A stretch of 64,000 nt of DNA from assembly GCA_951804985.1 (NCBI GenBank), contig OX638133.1:55023122-55087121 (forward strand), read 5' to 3'. Every line of letters begins with the position of its first letter. Positions within the stretch are counted from its first letter, which is position 1. Under the pieces are notes generated by a model. The model was not told where the DNA came from. It did no database searches and saw only the letters and a list, made by a program, of their open reading frames with translations. This DNA comes from Dryomyza anilis. Its lineage: Eukaryota; Arthropoda; Insecta; Diptera; Dryomyzidae. Positions 13,637 through 25,849 of this stretch are shown in pieces. Both the position numbers and the translations under genes were made by a program.

Positions 13637-14715
13637 ATACGCATTGTAGAGGCCTCAAAGTTGGCATATTTTATAATCCATTTTTGCCCTTTTAATTCCA
13701 ATATAAATCATTATAATCGGCTCAAGGGTTCTTGAGAAATCACGTCTCAAATTTAAAATGCTCATAACTCCGTAAATGCATGTCGTAGAGGCCTCAAAGT
13801 TGGCACTTTTTAAAATGATCATAACTCCTTGTTGTAGAGGCCTCACAGTTGGCACATTTTGTATCCCTCATTTTCCCTTTTAATTTCAATATAAATCATT
13901 ATAACCGGCACAAGGGAAATCACGCCTCAAACTTAAAATACTCATAACTCCGTAAAAACGCATTGTAGAGGCCTCAAAGTTGGCACATTTTGTAATCTAT
14001 TTTAGCCCTTTTAATTCCAATATAAATCAGTATAATCGGCACAAGGGTTATTGAGAAATCACAGCTCAAACTTAAAATGATCATAACTCCGTAAATACGC
14101 GTTATAGAGGCCTCATTATAATCGGTTCAAGGGTTCTTGAGAAATCACGTCTCAAATTTAAAATGCTCATATCTCCGTAAATACATGTCGTAGAGGCCTC
14201 AAAGTTGGCACATTTTATAATCCATTTTTGCTTAAAACGATCATAACTCCGTGTTGCAGAGGCCTCACAGTTGGCACATTTTGTATCCCTTATTTTCCCT
14301 TTTAATTTCAATATAAATCATTATAATGGGCACAAGGGAAATCACGTCTCAAACTTAAAATACTCATAACTCCGTAAAAACGCATTGTAGAGGCCTCAAA
14401 GTTGTCACATTTTGTAATCTGTTTTTTTCCAATACAAATCATTATAATCGGCGCAAGGGTTCTTGAGTAATCACGTCTCAAACTTAAAATGCTCATAAAT
14501 CCGTAAATACGCATTGTAGAGGCCTCAAAGTTGGCATATTTTATAATCCATTTTTGCTCTTTTAATTCCAATATAAATCATCATAATCGGCTCAAGGGTT
14601 CTTGAGAAATCACGTCTCAAACTTAAAATGCTCATAACTCCGTAAATACCCGTTGTAGAGGCCTCAAAGTTGGCACATTTTGTAATCTATTTTCAATTCC
14701 AATATAAATCATTGT
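13637..14715. repeat. Direct copy of 15,789-16,867 (offset 2,152)
   Basis: About 1.08 kb recur at 2,152 bp. The truncated GAGGCCTCATTATAATCGG unit lies at 14,106 and 16,258. The match ends inside AAATCATTRTAATCG, where the copies continue with different monomer variants. Confidence 0.83.
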
Positions 14716-14718
14716 AAT

Positions 14719-15910
14719 CGCCGCAAGGGTTCTTGAGAAATCAAGTCTCAAACTTAAAATGCTCATAACTCCGTAAATACCCGTTGTAGAGGCCTCAAAG
14801 TTTACACATTTTGTAATCTATTTTTACCTTTTAATTCCAATATAAATCATTATAATCGGCACAAGGGTTTTTGAGAAATCACAGCTCAAACTAAAAATGA
14901 TCATAACTCCGTAAATACGCGTTATAAAGGCCTCAAAGTTGGCACATTTTGTAATCTATTTTCAATTCCAATATAAATCTTTATAATCGGCGCAAGGGTT
15001 CTTGAGAAATCACGTCCTAAACTTAAAATGCTCATAACTCCCTAAATGCGCTTTGTAGATGCCTAAAAGTTGGCACATTTCGTAATCTATTTTTGCCCTT
15101 TTAAATTCCAATATAAATCATTATAATCGCCGCAAGGGTTATGTGAAAAATCAAGTCATCAACTTAAAATGCTTATAACTCCGTAAATACGCGTTGTAGA
15201 GGCCTCAATGTTAACACATTTTGTAATCTATTTTTACCTTTTAATTCCAATATAAATCATTATAATCGGCACAAGGTTTATTGAGAAATCACAGCTCAAA
15301 CTGAAAATGATCATAACTCCGTAAATACGCGTTATAGAGGCCTCAAAGTTGGCACATTTTGTAATCTATTTTTGCCCTTTTAATTTCAATATAAATCATT
15401 ATAATCGGCTCAAGGGTTCTTGAGAAATCACGTCTCAAATTTAAAATGCTCATAACTCCGTAAATACATGTCGTAGAGGCCTCAAAGTTGGCACATTTTA
15501 TAATCCATTTTTGCTTAAAACGATCATAACTCCGTGTTGTAGAGACCTCACAGTTGGCACATTTTGTATCCCTTATTTTCTCTTTTAATTTCAATATAAA
15601 TCATTATAATCGGCACAAGGGAAATCACGTCTCAAACTTAAAATACTCATAACTCAGTAAAAACGCATTGTAGAGTCCTCAAAGTTGTCACATTTTGTAA
15701 TATGTTTTTTCCAATACAAATCATTATAATCGGCGCAAGGGTTCTTGAGTAATCACGTCTCAAACTTAAAATGCTCATAACTCCGTAAATACGCATTGTA
15801 GAGGCCTCAAAGTTGGCATATTTTATAATCCATTTTTGCCCTTTTAATTCCAATATAAATCATTATAATCGGCTCAAGGGTTCTTGAGAAATCACGTCTC
15901 AAATTTAAAA
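14719..15910. repeat. Direct copy of 17,007-18,198 (offset 2,288)
   Basis: About 1.19 kb recur, including the rare TTAACACATT and AACTCAGTAAAAACG variants. Together with the 2,152-bp pair this shows two successive rounds of duplication whose periods differ by 136 bp, about one monomer. Confidence 0.83.
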
Positions 15911-18225
15911 TGCTCTTAACTCCGTAAATGCATGTCGTAGAGGCCTCAAAGTTGGCACTTTTTAAAATGATCATAACTCCTTGTTGTAGAGGCCTCACAG
16001 TTGGCACATTTTGTATCCCTCATTTTCCCTTTTAATTTCAATATAAATCATTATAACCGGCACAAGGGAAATCACGCCTCAAACTTAAAATACTCATAAC
16101 TCCGTAAAAACGCATTGTAGAGGCCTCAAAGTTGGCACATTTTGTAATCTATTTTAGCCCTTTTAATTCCAATATAAATCATTATAATCGGCACAAGGGT
16201 TATTGAGAAATCACAGCTCAAACTTAAAATGATCATAACTCCGTAAATACGCGTTATAGAGGCCTCATTATAATCGGTTCAAGGGTTCTTGAGAAATCAC
16301 GTCTCAAATTTAAAATGCTCATATCTCCGTAAATACATGTCGTAGAGGCCTCAAAGTTGGCACATTTTATAATCCATTTTTGCTTAAAACGATCATAACT
16401 CCGTGTTGCAGAGGCCTCACAGTTGGCACATTTTGTATCCCTTATTTTCCCTTTTAATTTCAATATAAATCATTATAATGGGCACAAGGGAAATCACGTC
16501 TCAAACTTAAAATACTCATAACTCCGTAAAAACGCATTGTAGAGGCCTCAAAGTTGTCACATTTTGTAATCTGTTTTTTTCCAATACAAATCATTATAAT
16601 CGGCGCAAGGGTTCTTGAGTAATCACGTCTCAAACTTAAAATGCTCATAAATCCGTAAATACGCATTGTAGAGGCCTCAAAGTTGGCATATTTTATAATC
16701 CATTTTTGCTCTTTTAATTCCAATATAAATCATCATAATCGGCTCAAGGGTTCTTGAGAAATCACGTCTCAAACTTAAAATGCTCATAACTCCGTAAATA
16801 CCCGTTGTAGAGGCCTCAAAGTTGGCACATTTTGTAATCTATTTTCAATTCCAATATAAATCATTATAATCGGCACATGGGTTCTTGAGAAATCACGTCT
16901 TAAACTTAAAATGCTCATAACTAAATGCGCGTTGTAGAGGCCTCAAAGTTGGCACATTTTTTAATCTATTTTTGCCCTTTTAAATTCCAATATAAATCAT
17001 TATAATCGCCGCAAGGGTTCTTGAGAAATCAAGTCTCAAACTTAAAATGCTCATAACTCCGTAAATACCCGTTGTAGAGGCCTCAAAGTTTACACATTTT
17101 GTAATCTATTTTTACCTTTTAATTCCAATATAAATCATTATAATCGGCACAAGGGTTTTTGAGAAATCACAGCTCAAACTAAAAATGATCATAACTCCGT
17201 AAATACGCGTTATAAAGGCCTCAAAGTTGGCACATTTTGTAATCTATTTTCAATTCCAATATAAATCTTTATAATCGGCGCAAGGGTTCTTGAGAAATCA
17301 CGTCCTAAACTTAAAATGCTCATAACTCCCTAAATGCGCTTTGTAGATGCCTAAAAGTTGGCACATTTCGTAATCTATTTTTGCCCTTTTAAATTCCAAT
17401 ATAAATCATTATAATCGCCGCAAGGGTTATGTGAAAAATCAAGTCATCAACTTAAAATGCTTATAACTCCGTAAATACGCGTTGTAGAGGCCTCAATGTT
17501 AACACATTTTGTAATCTATTTTTACCTTTTAATTCCAATATAAATCATTATAATCGGCACAAGGTTTATTGAGAAATCACAGCTCAAACTGAAAATGATC
17601 ATAACTCCGTAAATACGCGTTATAGAGGCCTCAAAGTTGGCACATTTTGTAATCTATTTTTGCCCTTTTAATTTCAATATAAATCATTATAATCGGCTCA
17701 AGGGTTCTTGAGAAATCACGTCTCAAATTTAAAATGCTCATAACTCCGTAAATACATGTCGTAGAGGCCTCAAAGTTGGCACATTTTATAATCCATTTTT
17801 GCTTAAAACGATCATAACTCCGTGTTGTAGAGACCTCACAGTTGGCACATTTTGTATCCCTTATTTTCTCTTTTAATTTCAATATAAATCATTATAATCG
17901 GCACAAGGGAAATCACGTCTCAAACTTAAAATACTCATAACTCAGTAAAAACGCATTGTAGAGTCCTCAAAGTTGTCACATTTTGTAATATGTTTTTTCC
18001 AATACAAATCATTATAATCGGCGCAAGGGTTCTTGAGTAATCACGTCTCAAACTTAAAATGCTCATAACTCCGTAAATACGCATTGTAGAGGCCTCAAAG
18101 TTGGCATATTTTATAATCCATTTTTGCCCTTTTAATTCCAATATAAATCATTATAATCGGCTCAAGGGTTCTTGAGAAATCACGTCTCAAATTTAAAATG
18201 CTCATAACTCCGTAAATACATGTCG

Positions 18226-19208
18226 TAGAGGCCTCAAAGTTGGCACATTTTATAATCCATTTTTGTTTAAAATGATCATAACTCCTTGTTGTAGAGGCCT
18301 CACAGTTGGCACATTTTGTATCCCTCATTTTCCCTTTTAATTTCAATATAAATCATTATAATCGGCACAAGGGAAATCACGTCTCAAATTTAAAATACTC
18401 ATAACTCCGTAAAAACGCATTGCCTCAAAGTTGTCACATTTTGTAATCTGTTTTTTTCCAATACAAATCATTAAAATCGGCGCAAGGGTTCTTAAGTAAT
18501 CACGTCTCAAACTTAAAATGCTCATAACTCCGTAAATACACATTGTAGAGGCCTCAAAGTTGGCATATTTTATAATCCATTTTTGCCCTTTTAATTCTAA
18601 TTTAAATCAATATAATCGGCGCAAGGGTCCTTGAGTAATCACGTCTCAAACATAAAATGCTCATAACTACGTAAATACGCATTGTAGAGGCCTCAAAGTT
18701 GGCATATTTTATAATCCATTTTTGCCCTTTTAATTCCAATATAAATCATTATAATCGGCTCAAGGGTTCTTGAGAAATCACGTCTCAAATTTAAAATGCT
18801 CATAACTCCGTAAATGCATGTCGTAGAGGCCTCAAAGTTGGCACTTTTTAAAATGATCATAACTCCTTGTTGTAGAGGCCTCACAGTTGGCACATTTTGT
18901 ATCCCTCATTTTCCCTTTTAATTTCAATATAAATCATTATAACCGGCACAAGGGAAATCACGCCTCAAACTTAAAATACTCATAACTCCGTAAAAACGCA
19001 TTGTAGAGGCCTCAAAGTTGGCACATTTTGTAATCTATTTTAGCCCTTTTAATTCCAATATAAATCATTATAATCGGCACAAGGGTTATTGAGAAATCAC
19101 AGCTCAAACTTAAAATGATCATAACTCCGTAAATACGCGTTATAGAGGCCTCATTATAATCGGTTCAAGGGTTCTTGAGAAATCACGTCTCAAATTTAAA
19201 ATGCTCAT
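18226..19208. repeat. Direct copy of 13,188-14,170 (offset 5,038)
   Basis: The block after the 2,288-bp copy is taken from further left rather than continuing in register. The GCATTGCCTC unit and the GAGGCCTCATTATAATCGG unit both match at this offset. Confidence 0.8.
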
Positions 19209-19957
19209 AACTCCGTAAATACATGTCGTAGAGGCCTCAAAGTTGGCACATTTTATAATCCATTTTTGCTTAAAACGATCATAACTCCGTGTTGTAGAGA
19301 CCTCACAGTTGGCACATTTTGTATCCCTTATTTTCTCTTTTAATTTCAATATAAATCATTATAATCGGCACAAGGGAAATCACGTCTCAAACTTAAAATA
19401 CTCATAACTCAGTAAAAACGCATTGTAGAGTCCTCAAAGTTGTCACATTTTGTAATATGTTTTTTCCAATACAAATCATTATAATCGGCGCAAGGGTTCT
19501 TGAGTAATCACGTCTCAAACTTAAAATGCTCATAACTCCGTAAATACGCATTGTAGAGGCCTCAAAGTTGGCATATTTTATAATCCATTTTTGCCCTTTT
19601 AATTCCAATATAAATAATTATAATCGGCTCAAGGGTTCTTGAGAAATCACGTCTCAAATGTAAAATGCTCATAACTCCGTAAATACATGTCGTAGAGGCC
19701 TCAAAGTTGGCACATTTTATAATCCATTTTTGTTTAAAATGATCATAACTCCTTGTTGTAGAGGCCTCACAGTTGGCACATTTTGTATCCCTCATTTTCC
19801 CTTTTAATTTCAATATAAATCATTATAATCGGCACAAGGGAAATCACGTCTCAAATTTAAAATACTCATAACTCCGTAAAAACGCATTGCCTCAAAGTTG
19901 TCACATTTTGTAATCTGTTTTTTTTTTCAATACAAATCATTAAAATCGGCGCAAGGG
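19208..19957. repeat. Direct copy of 17,741-18,490 (offset 1,467)
   Basis: This copy shares the AACTCAGTAAAAACG and AATATGTTTTTTCC variants. Near 19,919 a T-run has grown relative to its partner. It is the last clean higher-order block before the array changes character at about 20,010. Confidence 0.78.
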
Positions 19958-20140
19958 TTCTTGAGTAATCACGTCTCAAACTTAAAATGCTCATAACTCC
20001 GTAAATACACATTGTAGGCACATTTTAAAACACATTTTTGCCATTTAAATTCCAATATAAATCATTATAATTGGTGCAAGGGTTCTTGAGAAATCACGTC
20101 TCAAACTTAAAATGCCCATAACTCCGTAAATACGCGTTAT

Positions 20141-21027
20141 AGAGGCCTCAAAGTTGGCACTTTTTGTAATCTATTTTCAATTCCAATATAAATCTTTATA
20201 ATTGGCGCAAGGGTTCTTGAGTAATCACGTCTCAAACTCAAAATGCTCATAACTCCCTAAATCGCGCTTTGTAGATGCCTCAAAGTTGGCACATTTTGTA
20301 ATCTATTTTTGCCGTTTTATATTCGAATATAAATCATTATAATCGCCGCAAGGGTTCTTGAGAAATCAAGTTGTAAAGGCCTCAAAGTTGACACATTTTG
20401 TAATCTATTTTTACCTTTTAATTCCAATATAAATCATTATAATCGGCACATGGTTTCTTGAGAAATCACGTCTTAAACTTAAAATGCTCATAACTAAATG
20501 CGCGTTGTAGAGGCCTCAAAGTTGACACATTTTGTAACCTATTTTTGCCCTTTTAAATTCCAATATAAATCATTATAATCGCCGCAAGGGTTCTTGAGAA
20601 ATCAAGTCTCAAACTTAAAATGATCATAAATCCGTAAATACGTGTTATAGAGGCCTCAAAGTTGGCACATTTTGTAATCTATTTTCAATTCCAATATAAA
20701 TCTTAATAATTGGCACAAGGGTTCTTGAGAAATCACGTCTTAAACTTAAAATGCTCATAACTCCCTAAATGCGCTTTGTAGATGCCTCAAAGTTGGCACA
20801 TTTTGTAATCTATTTTTGCCCTTTTATATTCGAATATAAATCATTATAATCGCCGCAAGGGTTCTTGAGAAATCAAGTTGTAAAGGCCTCAAAGTTGACA
20901 CATTTTGTAATCTATTTTTACCTTTTAATTCCAATATAAATCATTATAATCGGCACATGGTTTCTTGAGAAATCACGTCTTAAACTCAAAATGCTCATAA
21001 CTAAATGCGCGTTGTAGAGGCCTCAAA
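20141..21027. repeat. 507-bp tandem duplication
   Basis: 20,141-20,520 recurs at 20,648-21,027 with a constant offset of 507 bp: GTAGATGCC at 20,271 and 20,778, and AAGTTGTAAAGG at about 20,370 and 20,877. The second landmark is a monomer junction that lost about 30 bp and is peculiar to this pair. Confidence 0.8.
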
Positions 21028-21079
21028 GTTGGCACATTTTGTAATCTATTTTTGCCTGTTTAAACTCCAATACAAATCA

Positions 21080-21975
21080 TTATAATCGGCGCAAGGGTTC
21101 TTGAGTAATCACGTCTCAAACTTAAAATACTCATAACTCCGTAAATACGCATTGAAGAGGCCTGAAAGTTGGCATATTTTACAATCCCTTTTAATTCAAA
21201 TATAAATCATTATAATCGGCGCAAGGGTTCTTGAGAAATCACGTCTCAAACTTAAAATGATCATAACTCCGTAAATACGCGTCGTAGAGTCCTCAAAATT
21301 GGCACATTTTAAAATACATTTTTGCCATTTAAATTCCAATATAAATCATTATAATTGGTGCAAGGGTTCTTGAGAAATCACGTCTCAAACTTAAAATGCC
21401 CATAGCTCCGTAAATACGCGTTGTAGAGCCCTCAAAGTTGGCACATTTTGAAATCTTTTTTTAATTCCAATATAAATCACGTCTTAAACTTAAAATGCTC
21501 ATAACTAAATGCGCGTTGTAGAGGCCTCAAATTTGGCACATTTTGTAATCTATTTTTGCCCTTTTAAATTCCAATATAAATCATTATAATCGCCGCAAGG
21601 GTTCTTGAGAAATCAAGTCTCAAACTTAAAATGCTCATAACTCCGTAAATACGCGTTGTAGAGGCCTCAAAGTTGACACATTTTGTTATCTATTTTTACC
21701 TTTTAATTCCAATATAAATCATTATAATCGCCGCAAGGGTTCTTGAGAAATCACGTCTTATACTTAAAATGCTCATAACTCCATAAATGCGCTTTGTAGA
21801 TGCTTCAAAGTTGGCACATTTTGTAATCTATTTTTGCCCTTTTAAATTCCAATATAAATCATTATAATCGCCGCAAGGGTTCTTGAGAAATCAAGTATTA
21901 AACTTTAAATGCTCATAACTCCGTAAATGCGCGTTATAGAGGCCTCAAAGTTGGCACATTTTGTAATCTATTTTT
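21080..21975. repeat. Copy of 23,075-24,005 (offset 1,997, then 2,029)
   Basis: The GCATTGAAGAGGCCTG unit lies at 21,149 and 23,146. The offset increases by 32 bp after a deletion near 21,478 in the left copy, where AATATAAATCACG skips the hairpin segment. Confidence 0.75.
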
Positions 21976-24900
21976 TCCCTTTTAATTCCAATATAAATCA
22001 TTATAATCGGCACAAGGTTTCTTGAGAAATCACGTCTCAAATTTAAAATGATCATAACTCCGTAAATACATGTCGTAGAGGCCTCAAAGTTGGCTCATTT
22101 TATAATCCATTTTTGCGTTTTTAATTCCAATATAAATTATTATAATCGGAGCAAGGGTTCTTGAGAAATCACGTCTCAAACTTAAAATGCCCATAACCCC
22201 GTAAATACGCATTGTAGTGGCCTCAAAGCTGGCACATTTTGTAATCTGTTAATTCCAATATAAATAATTATAATCGGAGCAAGGGTTCTTGAGAAATCAC
22301 GTCTCAAATTTAAAATGTTCATAACTCCGTAAATACGCGTTATAGAGGCTTCAAAGTTGGCATATTTTGTAATCTATTTTTACCCTTTTAATTCCATTCT
22401 TTACAATCGGCACAAGTGTTCTTAAGAAATGCTGCTCAAACTTAATATGCTCATAACACCGTAAATACATGTCGTAGAGGCCTCAAAGTTGGCACATTTT
22501 ATAATCCATTTTTGCTTAAAATGCTCATAACTCCGTAAATACGCATTGTAGAGGCCTCAAAGCTGGCATATTTTATAATCCATTTTTGCCCTTTTAATTC
22601 CAATATAAATCATTATAATCGGCTCAAGTGTTCTTGAGAAATCACGTCTCAAATTGAAAACGCTCATAACTCCGTAAATACATGTCGTAGAGGCCTCAAA
22701 GTTGGCACATTTTATAATCCATTTTTGCTTAAAATGATCATAACTCCGTGTTGCAGAGGCCTCACAGTTGGCACATTTTGTGTCCCTTATTTTCCCTTTT
22801 AATTTCAATATAAATCATAATAATCGGCACAAGGGAAATCACGTCTCAAACTTAAAATACTCATAACTCCGTACAAACGCATTGTAGAGGCCTCAAAGTT
22901 GTAACATTTTGAAATCTATTTTCAATTACAATATAAATCATTATAATCGGCACATGGGTTCTTGAGAAATCACGTCTTAAACTTAAAATGCTCATAACTA
23001 AATGCGCGTTGTAGAGGCCTCAAAGTTGGCACATTTTGTAATCTATTTTTGCCCTTTTAAATTCCAATACAAATCATTATAATCGGCGCAAGGGTTCTTG
23101 AGTAATCACGTCTCAAACTTAAAATACTCATAACTCCGTAAATACGCATTGAAGAGGCCTGAAAGTTGGCATATTTTACAATCCCTCTTAATTCAAATAT
23201 AAATCATTATAATCGGCGCATGGGTTCTTAAGAAATCACGTCTCAAACTTAAAATGATCATAACTCCGTAAATACGCGTGGTAGAGTCCTCAAAATTGGC
23301 ACATTTTAAAATACATTTTTGCCATTTAAATTCCAATATAAATCATTTTAATTGGTGCAAGGGTTCTTGAGAAATCACGTCTCAAACTTAAAATGCCCAT
23401 AGCTCCGTAAATACGCGTTGTAGAGCCCTCAAAGTTGGCACATTTTGAAATCTTTTTTCAATTCCAATATAAATCATTATAATCGGCACATGGGTTCTTG
23501 AGAAATCACGTCTTAAACTTAAAATGCTCATAACTAAATGCGCGTTGTAGAGGCCTCAAAGTTGGCACATTTTGTAATCTATTTTTGCCCTTTTAAATTC
23601 CAATATGAATCATTATAATCGCCGCAAGGGTTCTTGAGAAATCAAGTCTCAAACTTAAAATGCTCATAACTCCGTAAATACGCGTTGTAGAGGCCTCAAA
23701 GTTGACACATTTTGTAATCTATTTTTACCTTTTAATTCCAATATAATTCATTATAATCGCCGCAAGGGTTCTTGAGAAATCACGTCTTAAACTTAAAATG
23801 CTCATAACTCCATAAATGCGCTTTGTAGATGCGTCAAAGTTGGCACATTTTGTAATCTATTTTTGCCCTTTTAAATTCCAATATAAATCATTATAATCGC
23901 CGCAAGGGTTCTTGAGAAATCAAGTATTAAACTTTAAATGCTCATAACTCCGTAAATGCGCGTTATAGAGGCCTCAAAGTTGGCACAATTTACAATCTAT
24001 TTTTGCTCTTTTAATTCCTATATAAATCATTATAATCGCCGCAAGGGTTCTTGAGAAATCAAGTCTTAAACTTAAAATGCTCATAACTCCGTAAATATAT
24101 GTCGTAGAGACCTCAAAGTTGGCACATTTAATAATCCATTTTTGCTTAAAATGATCATAAAAATGATCATAACCGTAAATACGCGTTATAGAGGACTCAA
24201 AGTTGGCACATTTTGTAATCTATTTTTGCCATTTTAATTCCAATATAAATCATTATAATCGGCGCAAGGGTTCTTGAGAAATCACGTCTCAAATTTAAAA
24301 TGCACATAACCCCGTAAATACGCATTGTAGTGGCCTCAAAGCTGGCACATTTTTTAATCTGTTAATTCCAATATAAATGATTATAATCGGAGCAAGGGTT
24401 CTTGAGAAATCACGTCTCAAATTTAAAATGTCCATAACTCCGTAAATACGCGTTATAGAGGCTTCAAAGTTGGCACATTTTCTAATCTATTTTTACCCTT
24501 TTAATTTCAATACAAATCTTTGCAATCGGCGCAAGGGTTCTTGAGAAATCACGTCTCAAACATAATATGCTCATAACTCCGTAAATACGCGTTATCGGCG
24601 CAAGGGTTCTTGAGAAGACACATTTTGTAATCTATTTTTGCCCTTTTAATTCCAATATAAATCATTATAATCGGCGCAAGAGTTCTTGAGAAATCACGTC
24701 TCAAATTTAAAATGCTCATAACTCTGTAAATACATGTCGTAGAGACCTCAAAGTTGGCAAATTTTATAATCCAAATTTTATAATTTTGCCCTTTTAATTC
24801 CAATATAAATCATTATAATCGGCGAAAGGGTTCTTGAGAAATCACGTCTCAAACATAATATGCTCATAACTCCGTAAATACGCGTTATCGGCGGAAGAGT

Positions 24901-25849
24901 TCTTGAGAAATCAAGTCTCAAACTTAAAATGCTCATAACTCCGTAAATACTCATTGTAGAGGCGTCACAGTTGACACAGTTTGTAATCTATTTTTGCCCT
25001 TTTAAATTCCAATACAAATCATTATAATCGGCGCAAGGGTTCTTGAGTAATCACGTCTCAAACTTAAAATACTCATAACTCCGTAAATACGCCTTAAAGA
25101 GGCCTGAAAGTTGGCATATTTTACAATCCCTTTTAATTCAAATATAAATCATTATAATCGGCGAAAGGGTTCTTGAGAAATCACGTCTCAAACTTAAAAT
25201 GATCATAACTCCGTAAATACGCGTCGTAGAGTCCTCAAAATTGGCACATTTTGTAATCTATTTTTGCCCTTTTAAATTCCAATATAAATCATTATAATCG
25301 GCGCAAGGGTTCTTGAGAAATCACGTCTCAAACTTAAAATACTCATAACTCCGTAAATACGCATTGAAGAGGCCTGAAAGTTGGCATAATTCCAATATAA
25401 ATGATTATAATCGGAGCAAGGGTTCTTGAAAAAATCACGTCTCAAATTTAAAATGTTCATAACTCCGTAAATACGCATAGTAGAGGACTCAAAGTTGGCT
25501 CATTTTGTAATCTATTTTTGCCCTTTTAATTCCAATATAAATCATTATAATCAGCGCAAGAGTTCTTGAGAAATCACGTCTCAAATTTAAAATGCTCATA
25601 ACTCTGTAAATACATGTCGTAGAGACCTCAAAGTTGGCACATTTTATAATCCATTTTGCCCTTTTAATTCCAATATAAATCATTATAATCGTAGAAAGGG
25701 TTCTTGATAAATCACAGCTCAAACTTAAAATGATCATAACTCCATAAATACGCATTGTAGAGGCCTCAAAGTTGGCACATTTAGTAATCTATTTTTGCCA
25801 TTTTAATTCCAATATAAATTATTATAATCGGCGCAAGGGTTCTTGAAAA

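Larger units (their letters stand above)
1..20010. repeat. Zone A: trimer-based satellite subfamily
   Basis: This stretch is marked by three unit types in fixed order: a full monomer, a 66-bp truncated monomer (reading ATCCATTTTTG then TTAAAA) and a 131-bp monomer with CAAGGGAAATCACG and GTATCCCTTATTTTCCC. Runs of ordinary full monomers with CGCCGCAAGG or TTCAATTCC variants separate the trimers, for example 7,500-9,040 and 11,350-13,100. No mobile element was seen inside. Longer copies of several kilobases overlie the trimer pattern and are listed separately. Confidence 0.85.
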